A DNA stretch of 64,000 bases from VRUE01 sp963728045. GTDB lineage: Bacteria; Actinomycetota; Thermoleophilia; Solirubrobacterales; 70-9. The translations under genes were made by a program, and so were the position numbers. The notes below the pieces were generated by a model. That model did no database searches. It saw only the letters and a list, made by a program, of their open reading frames with translations, and had not been told where the DNA came from. The stretch covers positions 248,001-312,000 of the forward strand of contig CAVSIE010000004.1 of NCBI GenBank assembly GCA_963728045.1. Direction: 5' to 3'. Within the stretch, counting starts at the first letter, position 1; each line of letters begins with the position of its first letter. Shown in pieces: positions 33,651 through 46,856 of the stretch.

Positions 33651-34273
33651 GCCGGTACGGAAGCGCAGATGCCGGCGAAGTTGGCCAGCAGCCGCAGGCC
33701 GGCGGCACTCGACTTCTCAGGGTGGAACTGGACGCCGAAGACATTGCCGCGCTCCGCCGCGCAAGCGAAGCGGGCGCCGTAGGCGGCAGTGCCCAATACA
33801 TCGCTCGCTTCGGGGCTGGGCGCGAAGGAGTGGACAAGGTAGAAGGGGGTCTCGCTCTCGATCCCCTCGGTCAGGCGGGACTCCTTCTCCCAGCGCACGG
33901 GAGACCAGCCGATGTTGGGGATCTTGAGGCCGGGCGCGTCCAGCTCGGCAACCTCACCCTGGAGCAGGCCAAGGCCGCCGCCGCCGCCCAGCTCGGTGGT
34001 CGAGTCGAAGAGCAACTGCAGGCCGAGGCAGATGCCGAGGATCGGCACGCCGGCCCCCTCGCGCTCGGCGATCAAGTCGTCCAGCCCGCGCTCGCGGATC
34101 CGCTCCATCGCCTTCGGGAAGGCGCCGACCCCGGGCAGGATCACCCCGTCCGCGGCTCGCACCTCGGCCGGGTCGGCGCTGATAGTCGCGGTCGCCCCGA
34201 CGTGCTCCAGCGCCTTCTCGACCGAGCGCAGGTTGCCGACGCCATAATCGAGGATCGCGATCCGGGCGCTCAT
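33647..34273 (-). CDS. hisH: Imidazole glycerol phosphate synthase, glutaminase subunit
   Basis: 208 residues, a class I glutamine amidotransferase. The nucleophile Cys is in GICLGLQLLF, and the His-Glu pair lies in GVQFHPEKSS. It passes ammonia to HisF. The ATG at 34273 (MSARIAILDYGVGN) overlaps the hisB stop by 4 bases. Confidence 0.96.
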   Translation of the reverse strand: MSARIAILDYGVGNLRSVEKALEHVGATATISADPAEVRAADGVILPGVGAFPKAMERIRERGLDDLIAEREGAGVPILGICLGLQLLFDSTTELGGGGGLGLLQGEVAELDAPGLKIPNIGWSPVRWEKESRLTEGIESETPFYLVHSFAPSPEASDVLGTAAYGARFACAAERGNVFGVQFHPEKSSAAGLRLLANFAGICASVPA

Positions 34274-34860
34274 TCGCTCAGCGTGCCCTTGGTCGAGGGC
34301 ACCCCGCTCTCCTCCGGGTCGATCGACACCGCGACCCGGAGCGCCCGCGCGAAAGCCTTGAAGCAAGCCTCGATCATGTGGTGCGCGTTGCTGCCGTAGC
34401 GCACCGAGACGTGCAGGGTCAGCTTGGCGCTGTTGGCGACGGCGCGGAAGAACTCCTCGGCCAGCTCGGTGTCGAAGCCGGCGATCGAGGTCGCCGGCAG
34501 CTCGGCGTCGAAGATGCAGAGAGGGCGACCGGAGATGTCGATCGCGCACTCGGCCAGCGACTCGTCCATCGGCACGACGGCGGCGCCGTAGCGCCTGATC
34601 CCGGCCCGGTCCCCGAGCGCCTCATCCAGCGCTTGGCCCAGCACGATGCCGACGTCCTCGACCGTGTGGTGGGCGCCGGTCTCGAGGTCGCCGCTCGCCT
34701 CGACCTTCAGGCCGAGCCTGCCGTGACGGGCGAGCAGGTCGAGCATGTGGTCGAGGAAGCCGACCCCGGTCGCGGCGCTCGCCACCCCCCCGTCGAGGTC
34801 AAGCGAGAGCCGGATCTGCGTCTCGGCGGTGCTGCGCTCCTTTTCCGCTGTGCGGCTCAT
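34270..34860 (-). CDS. hisB: Imidazoleglycerol-phosphate dehydratase
   Basis: 196 residues, the monofunctional form. Metal-binding motifs are GFLDHMLDLLARHG, GAHHTVEDVGI and the C-terminal NAHHMIEACFKAFARAL. It dehydrates imidazole glycerol phosphate. It is coupled by 4-base overlaps to hisD and hisH. Confidence 0.97.
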   Translation of the reverse strand: MSRTAEKERSTAETQIRLSLDLDGGVASAATGVGFLDHMLDLLARHGRLGLKVEASGDLETGAHHTVEDVGIVLGQALDEALGDRAGIRRYGAAVVPMDESLAECAIDISGRPLCIFDAELPATSIAGFDTELAEEFFRAVANSAKLTLHVSVRYGSNAHHMIEACFKAFARALRVAVSIDPEESGVPSTKGTLSE

Positions 34861-36134
34861 GATTTCGCCCTAATCATCGCCGACTCGCCGTGGAGAGGGA
34901 ATCCCTCCGCCCGCGCGATCGTGTCGACGTGCGGTGCAAGCTTCGCCGCCGCCTCGGCTGAAACCTCCACGGTGGAGATCTTGCGGCGGAATGTGCTTGG
35001 GCTCAGCGGGCCCGAGAAACGGCCCGCGCCGCCGGTCGGCAGGACGTGATTCGAGCCGGCGACGTAGTCGCCGAAGGCGGTGGCGCTGTAGCGGCCTACG
35101 AAGACGCACCCCGCCGTCGTCACCTGATCGGCGAGCAACGCCGCATCCTCCTCCATCAGCTCCAGGTGCTCGGGCGCAAAGGCGTTGGCGAGGTCGATCG
35201 CATCGCTTAGGTCTGGGACCAGGACCGAGGCAAGCGGAGCGTCGCCGATGTCAGGACGTTCAGTCGCCCGTCTTTCGGTCGCGTCGACCACGCGTGCCAG
35301 CACCGCCTCCTCGACGGCGACGACAAGCAGCGGCCCGTCAGCGCCGTGCTCAGCCTGGGCGCAGAGATCGAGCGCCGCCCACTCGGGGTCGGTGTCATGC
35401 CCGGCGACCAACATCAGCTCAGAGGGCCCAGCGAGCGAGTCGATGCCCACTTGGCCGTAGACGGCGCGCTTTGCCTCGCGCACCCAGGCGTTCCCCGGGC
35501 CGGCGACGACGTCGACCGGCGCCACCGACTCGGTTCCGTAGGCAAGGGCGAAGATCGCCTGTGCCCCGCCTATCGCGTAGATCTCGTCGACCTTGCAGAG
35601 GGCGGCGGTGGCCAGGACGAGCGGGGCGATCCGGCCATCCGGTCCCGGCGGAGTGGCGAGCACGAGTCGCTCGACGCCCGCGACTCGGGCGGGGATCGCG
35701 CACATCAGCACGCTCGACGGGTAGGTGGCGCGACCGCCCGGCGCATAGACACCGGCGGCCCGGACGGGAGACTCGCGCACTGCGACGCTCTGCCCGTGCG
35801 ACAGCTCAGCGATGCGAGGCGCATGGTCGAGCTGGGCCTCCGCGACCGCTCCGACGTTGGCCACAGCAACCTCGAGAGACTCGCGCAGCCCGGCGTCGAT
35901 GCCGGCCAGCGCCTCCTCGGCGACGGTCGGCTCCACCCGCAGAGCCAGCGACTCCGCGGAGCGCTCAGTCGCATCGAAGCGTGCAGTGAGGCGCAGCAAC
36001 GCCTCGTCGCCCCCCTCGCGAACCTCTCGCTCTATCGGCCTCACGTCCGGCTCGGCGGCGGTCTCGGCCGCCCAGCCACGAATCGCCGCTCCCGTTGGGT
36101 CAGCCCCGACCCACTCGAAGCGTCGCGCCCTCAT
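34857..36134 (-). CDS. hisD: Histidinol dehydrogenase
   Basis: 425 residues. It oxidises histidinol to histidine with two NAD. The signature region IDSLAGPSELMLVAG and the zinc/catalytic residues in AQAEHGADG and FAPEHLELM are present, followed by GSNHVLPTGGAGRFSG. The ATG at 36134 (MRARRFEWVG) overlaps the hisG stop. The open frame upstream of it runs antisense to sense his genes and is not used. Confidence 0.96.
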   Translation of the reverse strand: MRARRFEWVGADPTGAAIRGWAAETAAEPDVRPIEREVREGGDEALLRLTARFDATERSAESLALRVEPTVAEEALAGIDAGLRESLEVAVANVGAVAEAQLDHAPRIAELSHGQSVAVRESPVRAAGVYAPGGRATYPSSVLMCAIPARVAGVERLVLATPPGPDGRIAPLVLATAALCKVDEIYAIGGAQAIFALAYGTESVAPVDVVAGPGNAWVREAKRAVYGQVGIDSLAGPSELMLVAGHDTDPEWAALDLCAQAEHGADGPLLVVAVEEAVLARVVDATERRATERPDIGDAPLASVLVPDLSDAIDLANAFAPEHLELMEEDAALLADQVTTAGCVFVGRYSATAFGDYVAGSNHVLPTGGAGRFSGPLSPSTFRRKISTVEVSAEAAAKLAPHVDTIARAEGFPLHGESAMIRAKS

Positions 36135-36811
36135 CGCGCAGTCGCCTCCCTCAACTTCCTTGCCAGCTCGTCGACCTCTCCCCCGCGCAGCTTGTGGGCG
36201 ACGCGGTTGGCGACGAAGCGGGCGGTGCAGACGAGGATCTCCTCGCGCACCTCGAGGTCGTTCTCTTCCAGGGTGCGCCCGGTGGCGACCAGGTCGACGA
36301 TGCCGTCGGCGAGCCCGATCAGGGGCGCCAGCTCGACCGAGCCCTTGACCTCGATCACCTCGGCCTGGTGCCCGGTGCTCTCGAAGTGACGCTGGGCGAT
36401 CCGCGGGTACTTGGTTGCGATCCGCATCATGCCGAGGCGGCGCTCGGACTCGCCGAGGCGCTCGTCGTCCTTGCGGCCGGCGAGGACCATGCGGCAGCGC
36501 CCGTAGCCGAGGTCGAGCATCTCGTAGACGACCCGGTCGGACTGCTCCAGCAGCACGTCCTTGCCGGTGATGCCGACGTCGGCGGCGCCGGCCTCGACGT
36601 ACGTGGGCACGTCGGAGGGGCGCATCGTCACCAGAGTCACATCGGGCCCGGGGAAGATCAGCGCTCGCGACTCGCCGCGCGCCGCCGTCGTATCGATCCC
36701 GACCGCGTCCAGCGCGTCCAGCGTCCCCGCTAAGAGAGAGCCGCGGGGAACCGCGATCTTGAGTGGCCCGTCGGCCTTGGCCCGGGCCGTGCCGGCGACC
36801 TCGACGCTCAC
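36131..36811 (-). CDS. hisG: ATP phosphoribosyltransferase, short (HisG-S) form
   Basis: 226 residues, lacking the C-terminal regulatory ACT-like domain of long HisG. Motifs are IAVPRGSLLAGTLDAL, GAADVGITGKD and DLVATGRTLEEN. It starts histidine synthesis by joining PRPP and ATP. The short form needs HisZ for activity and feedback control, and hisZ is the adjacent upstream gene with a 4-base overlap. Confidence 0.95.
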   Translation of the reverse strand: MSVEVAGTARAKADGPLKIAVPRGSLLAGTLDALDAVGIDTTAARGESRALIFPGPDVTLVTMRPSDVPTYVEAGAADVGITGKDVLLEQSDRVVYEMLDLGYGRCRMVLAGRKDDERLGESERRLGMMRIATKYPRIAQRHFESTGHQAEVIEVKGSVELAPLIGLADGIVDLVATGRTLEENDLEVREEILVCTARFVANRVAHKLRGGEVDELARKLREATAR

Positions 36812-37800
36812 GGTTCTCCCCCTCCGGGCTCCTTCTCGGCCTGCGCAATGTGCAGACGCTCGACGTAGAGGGCGAAGCCGGCAGCGGGCAGGTCGAGACC
36901 GAAGCGCTTCAGCAGTCCGTCATAGCGCCCACCGCCGCCGAGGACGTGACCCAACGCGGGGTCGTAGACCTCGAGGATGGCGCCGCTGTAGTAGCCGAGG
37001 TCACGCAGGAGACCGAGGTCGATCCGCACGCGGCCGGCCGCGCCGCGGTCAGCAAGCGCTTCGTAGGTCTCGCCGATCCGAGCCGTGGCGCGCTCGACGG
37101 CGGCACCGCCGATCGATCGCGCCTCGTCGAGCACCTCGCTGCCCCCGCGCAGCTGCGAGAGAGCGATGCAGGTCGCGACTTGCTCGTCGCCGATCCCCTC
37201 CAGCTCGGAGAGCTCCGCCTCGAGGCCGACGAGGTCGTGCATCGCAAGCCGCTCGAGCACCGAGTCGCGCGCCTCCCCTTCGATCCCGAACTCAGAGAGC
37301 AGCTGGCGGTAGAGGTCGGCATCGCCGAGCCCGATCACGGCGCGCTGGAGGCCGGCCGCGTCGAGCGTCGCCTCCAGCACCTCGACCACCTCGGCGGTCC
37401 CGTCCGGGGCTGGGGCTCCGATCAGCTCGACGCCGGCCTGTGCGAACTCGCGCATCTGACCGCGCTGCGGGCGCACAGCGCGGTAGGCGTTGGCCAGGTA
37501 GCAAAAGCGCAGGGGCGGCTCGGCGTCGGCGTAGCGAGTTGCCGCCAGGCGCGCGATCGGCACGGTCATGTCGGAGCGCAGCGCCAGCAGGTCGCCGCTC
37601 TCGTCGAAGAAGCGGTAGGCGCTGCCCGCGGTGCGGCCGTCGCCGCGCCCCAGCACCTTGTCGTACTCGATCGCCGGCGTGGCCACCTCGCCGTAGCCGC
37701 GCGACTCGAAGACCTCGATCAAGGCAAGGTGCAGGCGGCGCAGCTCCCGCATCTCATCGGGGAGCACGTCCCTGGTGCCTGGCGGAATCGGGTGGATCAC
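36808..37800 (-). CDS. hisZ: ATP phosphoribosyltransferase regulatory subunit HisZ
   Basis: 330 residues, a histidyl-tRNA-synthetase paralogue without the anticodon domain. Class II motifs are visible: PPGTRDVLPDE, ALRSDMTVPIARLAA and GGGGRYDGLLKRFG. The HisRS motif 2 region FCYLANAYRAVRPQRGQMREFAQAGVE is cut to regulatory form. It activates short HisG and binds histidine. It lies 36 bp after murA. Confidence 0.93.
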   Translation of the reverse strand: MIHPIPPGTRDVLPDEMRELRRLHLALIEVFESRGYGEVATPAIEYDKVLGRGDGRTAGSAYRFFDESGDLLALRSDMTVPIARLAATRYADAEPPLRFCYLANAYRAVRPQRGQMREFAQAGVELIGAPAPDGTAEVVEVLEATLDAAGLQRAVIGLGDADLYRQLLSEFGIEGEARDSVLERLAMHDLVGLEAELSELEGIGDEQVATCIALSQLRGGSEVLDEARSIGGAAVERATARIGETYEALADRGAAGRVRIDLGLLRDLGYYSGAILEVYDPALGHVLGGGGRYDGLLKRFGLDLPAAGFALYVERLHIAQAEKEPGGGEP

Positions 37801-37836
37801 TCGCCGGACCTTACGAGAGAAGGAACCGAAGTCCTA

Positions 37837-39135
37837 CTAAGCCGGGATCTCCGCAGAGACCCGTTCAATCTGCGCGCCGAGGCCACGCAGGCGCTCGTCG
37901 ATCTGCTCGTAGCCGCGGTCGATCTGGCGGATGTTGCCGATCTCCGAGACCCCGTCGGCGGCGAGGGCAGCGATGAGCATCGCCATCCCGGCGCGGATGT
38001 CGGGGCTCTCGACGCGCTCGCCGTGAAGACGGCTCGGACCGCTGACGATCGCCCTGTGGGGATCGCAAAGCGTGATCCGAGCGCCCATGGCGACGAGCTT
38101 GTCGACGAAGAAGAGGCGGTTCTCGAACATCTTCTCGAAGATCAGGATCTCGCCGTCCGCCTGGGTGGCGAGGGCGAGGGCTATCGAGGTGAGGTCGGCG
38201 GGGAACGCGGGCCAGGGGCCGTCCTCTATCTTCGGGATCGCGTCGCCGACGTCGCTCTTGACCTGCAGCTGCTGACCCGCCGGCACAAGGATGTCCTCCC
38301 CCTCGATCGTCGAGGTGAGGCCGAGGCGCTGGAACTGACGGCGGATCATCACCAGGTCACCGGGCTCGATCTCGCGGATGCGCAGCTCGCCGCCGGTCGC
38401 GGCCGCCAGCGCCATGAAGCTGCCGACCTCGATGTGGTCGGGCGAGATCGTGTGCTCGGCGCCACCGAGGCGGTCGCGGCCGTGCACGGTCATCACGTTG
38501 GAGCCGATGCCGTCGACGGTCGCCCCCATCCGGGTCAGCAGGCGCGCCAGGTCCTGCACGTGCGGCTCGCAGGCCGCGTTGGAGATCGTCGTTGGGCCCG
38601 GCGTCAGCGCCGCCGCCATCAGCGCGTTCTCGGTGCCCATCACTGACGGCTCGTCCATGAAGATCGCGCAGGCCCGTAGTCCCCCGGCTGGCGCCTCCAG
38701 CTCGATCCAGCGGTCGCCGTCGACCCGGGCGCCTAGGTCCACGAAGGCGTCGAGGTGGGCGTCGAGGCGCCGCCGGCCGATGAAGTCGCCACCCGGCGGC
38801 GGCATCCTCGCCTCGCCGAAGCGCGCCAGCAGCGGCCCGGCGAGCAGGAAGGAGGCGCGGATCCTCTGCGAGAGCTCCTCGTCGACGGCGACGTCGCGAG
38901 CGTTCGCGGCGCAGAGGCGGAGGCTGTTGTCGGCCACCCAGGACACCTTTACCCCGAGCCGCTCGAGCAGCGCCACCTGCGCCTCCGTGTCGCGGATCCG
39001 CGGCACCCGGTGCAGCAGCAGCTCCTCCTCGGTCAGCAGGCAGGCGGCGAGGATAGGCAGGGCCGCGTTCTTGTTGCCGGCGACGCTGAGCTCTCCCGAG
39101 AGGGGCGCGCCGCCCTGGATGACGAATTTCTCCAT
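37837..39135 (-). CDS. murA: UDP-N-acetylglucosamine 1-carboxyvinyltransferase, Asp-type active site
   Basis: 432 residues, first committed peptidoglycan step: transfer of enolpyruvate from PEP to UDP-GlcNAc. The N-terminus AGNKNAALPILAACLL is typical. The active-site loop reads PPGGDFIGRRRLDAHL. The residue normally Cys (C115 in E. coli) is Asp, here D117, as in M. tuberculosis and Chlamydia MurA. That change prevents covalent attack by fosfomycin. It is transcribed divergently from the hydrolase gene, with only 26 bp between the starts. Confidence 0.95.
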   Translation of the reverse strand: MEKFVIQGGAPLSGELSVAGNKNAALPILAACLLTEEELLLHRVPRIRDTEAQVALLERLGVKVSWVADNSLRLCAANARDVAVDEELSQRIRASFLLAGPLLARFGEARMPPPGGDFIGRRRLDAHLDAFVDLGARVDGDRWIELEAPAGGLRACAIFMDEPSVMGTENALMAAALTPGPTTISNAACEPHVQDLARLLTRMGATVDGIGSNVMTVHGRDRLGGAEHTISPDHIEVGSFMALAAATGGELRIREIEPGDLVMIRRQFQRLGLTSTIEGEDILVPAGQQLQVKSDVGDAIPKIEDGPWPAFPADLTSIALALATQADGEILIFEKMFENRLFFVDKLVAMGARITLCDPHRAIVSGPSRLHGERVESPDIRAGMAMLIAALAADGVSEIGNIRQIDRGYEQIDERLRGLGAQIERVSAEIPA

Positions 39136-39161
39136 CAGTTCCGGCTAGGGTAACGGCCGCA

Positions 39162-40190
39162 ATGCGCAGAGGCTGGAAGATCCTGATCGGCGCCATCGCG
39201 GCGATCCTCGTGCTGCTGGCGCTGAACGCCGTGGTCACCGGCAAGGAAACGAAGTCGGCCGAGGTGACCGTGGCCGGAGGCGAGATCGTCAAGCTGCCCG
39301 GCGGCGACCTGCAGGTGGTCGACTCAGGCCCGCGCAACCCCCGCGCCGCGGGCGGCACGATCGTGCTCGTCCACTGCTTCACCTGCGCGATCGACTGGTG
39401 GGACGGGATGCGACCGCTGCTCGAACGCGAGCACCGTGTCGTCGCCGTCGATCTGCTCGGGCACGGTGGCTCGGAGAAGCCCGAGTCCGGCTACGAGATC
39501 TCCAATCAGGCAGATCTGGTCGCCCAGGCCCTGGGCAGGCTCGGAGTGCGCGACGCGACCGTGGTCGGCCACTCGCTAGGTGGCACGGTCTCCACCGCGC
39601 TCGCCCAGCAGTCGCCGCAGTTGGTCGATCGCGTCGTCATCGTTGACACCGGCCCCACTCACGAAGAGGGAGACCTGGGGCTGATCGCCCGCCTGGGCTT
39701 TGCCCCCGTTGTCGGCGAGGCGTTCTGGCGGACGAAGCCCGACTTCGCGGTCCGCGAGGGGCTCGGCGTCGCCTTCGCCCCCGGTTTCGACGTGCCCGAC
39801 GCCTTCGTCGAGGATGTCGACCGGATGACGTTCAGCGCCTATGACAAGTCGCCCACCGCCTCCGAGGACTACGGCTATGAAGAATCGCTGGACCAGCGGA
39901 TGAGGGAGACCGGCAAGCCGCTGCTGGTGATCATGGGCGCCGAGGAGCAGATCATCGACGACCCTGCCGCCCGTCTCGCCGAATACCGCGAGACGGTCCC
40001 GGGAGCGCAGACCAAGCTGATCCCCAATGTCGGCCACTCGCCGAACGTCGAGGCTCCGGCCCTGACCGCCAACCTGGTCCTCGGCTTCGCCGCCCAGGCT
40101 CAGCGAGCAAAAGCGCAGAAACAAGCCAAATCTCAGGGTCAGATGCATAAAGAACTGCAAAAACGGGAAGCTGTCCGGAGGCGACCCTAG
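39162..40190 (+). CDS. Membrane-anchored alpha/beta hydrolase
   Basis: 342 residues. An N-terminal hydrophobic helix (ILIGAIAAILVLLALNAVV) acts as anchor or uncleaved signal. The alpha/beta hydrolase core has the oxyanion region LVHCFTCAIDWW, the nucleophile elbow GHSLGG and a catalytic His in NVGHSPNVEAP. A Lys/Gln-rich tail of about 30 residues ends the protein. The substrate is unknown, and esterase or haloperoxidase-like activity is possible. Confidence 0.87.
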   Translation: MRRGWKILIGAIAAILVLLALNAVVTGKETKSAEVTVAGGEIVKLPGGDLQVVDSGPRNPRAAGGTIVLVHCFTCAIDWWDGMRPLLEREHRVVAVDLLGHGGSEKPESGYEISNQADLVAQALGRLGVRDATVVGHSLGGTVSTALAQQSPQLVDRVVIVDTGPTHEEGDLGLIARLGFAPVVGEAFWRTKPDFAVREGLGVAFAPGFDVPDAFVEDVDRMTFSAYDKSPTASEDYGYEESLDQRMRETGKPLLVIMGAEEQIIDDPAARLAEYRETVPGAQTKLIPNVGHSPNVEAPALTANLVLGFAAQAQRAKAQKQAKSQGQMHKELQKREAVRRRP

Positions 40191-40200
40191 AGTCGAACCC

Positions 40201-40401
40201 ATGTTCGATACGAAGACAACACCGAGAGAGCGTCTCGCAGACGCGGCCGACCTGGTCATCGACTTTGCCACGCTTGGCGAGTACGGCCTCGAGCCGGTCC
40301 TTCCGTCCTCCCGACCCTGTGAAGCAAGGCAGCGCAGCGCAGCCCGGCGCAGCACAGGGGCGTGGAAGTCGGCGATCGACCGCTTCGCCACGCACTCTTA
40401 G
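40201..40401 (+). CDS. Small hypothetical protein, 66 aa
   Basis: Starts 10 bp after the hydrolase gene. The first ~33 residues (MFDTKTTPRERLADAADLV and so on) look like a helical protein. The middle is low complexity from GCAGCGCAGC repeats, and the end reads SAIDRFATHS. No ribosome-binding site is evident. I do not recognise it, and it may be a decayed remnant. Confidence 0.4.
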   Translation: MFDTKTTPRERLADAADLVIDFATLGEYGLEPVLPSSRPCEARQRSAARRSTGAWKSAIDRFATHS

Positions 40402-40424
40402 CCGACCACGCTTCTAACGACAAA

Positions 40425-40445
40425 GGGCCGCCCAACGGGCGGCCC
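40425..40445 (-). terminator. Intrinsic terminator of the rrn operon
   Basis: GGGCCGCCC-gtt-GGGCGGCCC on the minus strand, a 9-bp GC stem with a 3-base loop followed by TTTGTCGTT, 18 bp past the 5S gene. It closes the 16S-23S-5S transcript. Confidence 0.85.
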
Positions 40446-40462
40446 AGAGTCAAGGAAGAACC

Positions 40463-40575
40463 GGCGGCGACCTACTCTCCCAGGAGGTTGCCCTCCAAGT
40501 ACCATCGGCGCTGAGGGGCTTAACTGCTCTGTTCGGAATGGGAAGAGGTGTCTCCCCCTCGCTATGCGCCACCGG
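40463..40575 (-). rRNA. rrf: 5S ribosomal RNA
   Basis: About 113 bases. The minus strand contains CCATTCCGAACAGAGCAGTT, GCCGATGGTACT and the closing GAGAGTAGGTCGCCGCC, all canonical for 5S rRNA. The ends are set by the complementary GGTGGC/GCCGCC termini and are good to a few bases. Confidence 0.95.
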
Positions 40576-40593
40576 AATTTTGCGAGACCGGGC

Positions 40594-40624
40594 CCTCGGT
40601 GGAGCTTGAAAACCGCACAAGGCC
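40594..40624 (-). other. 3' arm of the 23S rRNA processing stem
   Basis: 31 bases complementary, with 2 mismatches, to 43730-43760 on the other side of the 23S gene. Together they can form a long double-stranded stem bracketing pre-23S, as used by RNase III-type processing. Confidence 0.75.
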
Positions 40625-40654
40625 GCAAAGAGTAAGTAATTAAAAACATCCGTC

Positions 40655-43647
<2,993 letters not shown>

Positions 43648-43729
43648 CGGTGAGCAACTTCCACACAGAGTGTGGAAGTTGTTAATTAAATACCCTCAGA
43701 ACCCACAAACGTGGATCCTGATTTTTTTT

Positions 43730-43760
43730 GGCCTTGTGCAGTTTTCAAGGTCCACCGAGG
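43730..43760 (-). other. 5' arm of the 23S rRNA processing stem
   Basis: Pairs with 40594-40624 over 31 bases with 2 mismatches, enclosing the 23S gene. Confidence 0.75.
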
Positions 43761-43783
43761 CACACACGGCGGGGATTCCGCCG

Positions 43784-43807
43784 GCGGTCTCTCAAAACTG
43801 AGCAGCG
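43784..43807 (-). other. 3' arm of the 16S rRNA processing stem
   Basis: 24 bases complementary, with 2 mismatches, to 45566-45589 upstream of 16S. The two arms bracket pre-16S rRNA. Confidence 0.7.
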
Positions 43808-43864
43808 CTCCGATAACACATTGTCACCGGTGAGCCCGGTCGACGTTCTAGAGAAATCTCCCTA

Positions 43865-45411
<1,547 letters not shown>

Positions 45412-45670
45412 GTACTTCTACAGAGAGCTGTCATGCCTGGCAGGCCGCCGGGTACACAAACTCGACGGCCGGCATGACGGGTAAATCGGACCGCCGGGCC
45501 ATGCTCATCGGCCAGGCGGTTCGGGCTCAAACAATCCACAGGCCATCGCTGGCCCGCGGAGTGCACGCTGCTCAGTTTTCAAAGACCGCTGCGCCTTTGC
45601 GACGGGATTCGCCGCCCTTCACGCATGAGACAGGCACGGGCCTGCCCCAGAGGGACCGAGAAGTATAGCG
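45412..45670 (-). promoter_or_regulatory. rrn leader and promoter region
   Basis: 259 bases between tyrS and 16S. It includes a large stem with arms GTCATGCC (45430-45437) and GGCATGAC (45471-45478), the 5' arm of the 16S processing stem (45566-45589), and a TATACT hexamer (minus strand, about 45668-45663) right after the tyrS stop that could be a -10 element. No clear -35 is seen. Confidence 0.45.
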
Positions 45671-46849
45671 CTAGGAGGGCGTCCTGCCTAGCCCGGCGCG
45701 GAGACGGCGGAAGCGCCGCTTGCCGACCTGGAGCACCCGCCCGTCGAGGGCCTCCGGCGCCAGATCGAGAGTATCGGCTGGAATCGGCTCCCCGTCAAGC
45801 TTCACGCCCCCTTGCTTGATCAGCCGTCGGGCCTCACTCGAGCTGATCTCGAAGGCGCCCGCCATCAGCTGCGGCACGTGGACCGTGCCTCCGCCGTCGC
45901 CCAGGTACGGGCCCAGCTCGACCTCCTCGACCTCGTCAGGCGTCTCATGGCGAACGAAGAGGCGATCGAAATGCGCCTCCGCCGCGATCGCCGCGGAGGC
46001 GTCGTGGAAGCGCTCCACGATCCGCCGGCCGAGCTCGCGCTTGGCCTCGTTCGGCGGCCGCTCAGCGTTCAGCTTCTCACCGAGCAGGAGCCGGTAGTAC
46101 TCGGGCATCGCCTCGTCGGGGATCCTCATCAGGCGACCGAACATCTCCTCCGGCGAATCGGTGACGCCGACGTAGTTGTCCAGCGACTTGCTCATCTTGC
46201 GCTCGCCGTCGGTTCCGACCAGGATCGGCATCGTCATGATGGATTGCGGCTTCTGGCCGTAGGCGGACTGGATGTCGCGGCCGTAGAGCAGGTTGAACTT
46301 CTGGTCGGTCCCCCCCAGCTCGACGTCGGCCTCGACCGCGACCGAGTCGTAGCCCTGCAGCAGCGGGTAGAGCAGCTCGAGCGCGGCGATCGGCGTGCCT
46401 GCCGCCATCCGCTTCTGGAAGTCATCACGCTCCAGCAGCCGAGCCACCGTCGTCTGCGCCAGCAGGCCAAGCAGCGCCTCTGGCTCCATGCGCAGCCACT
46501 CGCTGTTGAAGCGGACCTCGGTGCGCTCGCGGTCGAGCACCTTGAAGGCCTGCTCCTGGTAGGTGGCGGCATTGGCGGCGATCTCCTCGGGCGAGGGCAG
46601 CGGTCGCTGGGTCGAGCGACCGCTGGGATCGCCGATCCTGGCGGTGAAGTCGCCGACGATGAGAACGACGTGGTGGCCGGCCTGCTGGAACTCGCGCAGC
46701 TTCTCCAGCACGACCGTGTGGCCGAGGTGGATGTCGGAGGTGGTCGGGTCGATCCCCAGCTTGACCCGCAGCGGTCGCCCCGACCCCAGCTGGTCGCCGA
46801 GCATGCCCGCGGGCAGCACGTCGACGGCGTTTTTCGTCAGATCCGACAC
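45671..46849 (-). CDS. tyrS: Tyrosyl-tRNA synthetase
   Basis: 392 residues, class I. The HIGH-like motif is in SDIHLGHTVVLEKL and KMSKS in GERKMSKSLDNYVG. The tyrosine pocket has VELGGTDQKFNLLYGRD. An S4 RNA-binding domain ends the protein (SSSEARRLIKQGGVKLDGE). The GTG at 46849 is chosen because upstream codons run antisense into the PBP gene. Only 7 bp separate it from the divergent PBP start. The tyrS stop lies just upstream of the rrn leader. Confidence 0.96.
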   Translation of the reverse strand: MSDLTKNAVDVLPAGMLGDQLGSGRPLRVKLGIDPTTSDIHLGHTVVLEKLREFQQAGHHVVLIVGDFTARIGDPSGRSTQRPLPSPEEIAANAATYQEQAFKVLDRERTEVRFNSEWLRMEPEALLGLLAQTTVARLLERDDFQKRMAAGTPIAALELLYPLLQGYDSVAVEADVELGGTDQKFNLLYGRDIQSAYGQKPQSIMTMPILVGTDGERKMSKSLDNYVGVTDSPEEMFGRLMRIPDEAMPEYYRLLLGEKLNAERPPNEAKRELGRRIVERFHDASAAIAAEAHFDRLFVRHETPDEVEEVELGPYLGDGGGTVHVPQLMAGAFEISSSEARRLIKQGGVKLDGEPIPADTLDLAPEALDGRVLQVGKRRFRRLRAGLGRTPS

Positions 46850-46856
46850 GGCCGCA

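Larger units (their letters stand above)
43648..43864 (-). other. 16S-23S internal transcribed spacer, without tRNA genes
   Basis: About 217 bases. It holds no tRNA-Ile or tRNA-Ala. It contains a perfect 12-bp hairpin (CAACTTCCACAC-aga-GTGTGGAAGTTG, 43655-43681) next to the 23S start, the upstream arm of the 23S processing stem (43730-43760), and the 3' arm of the 16S stem (43784-43807). Confidence 0.85.
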
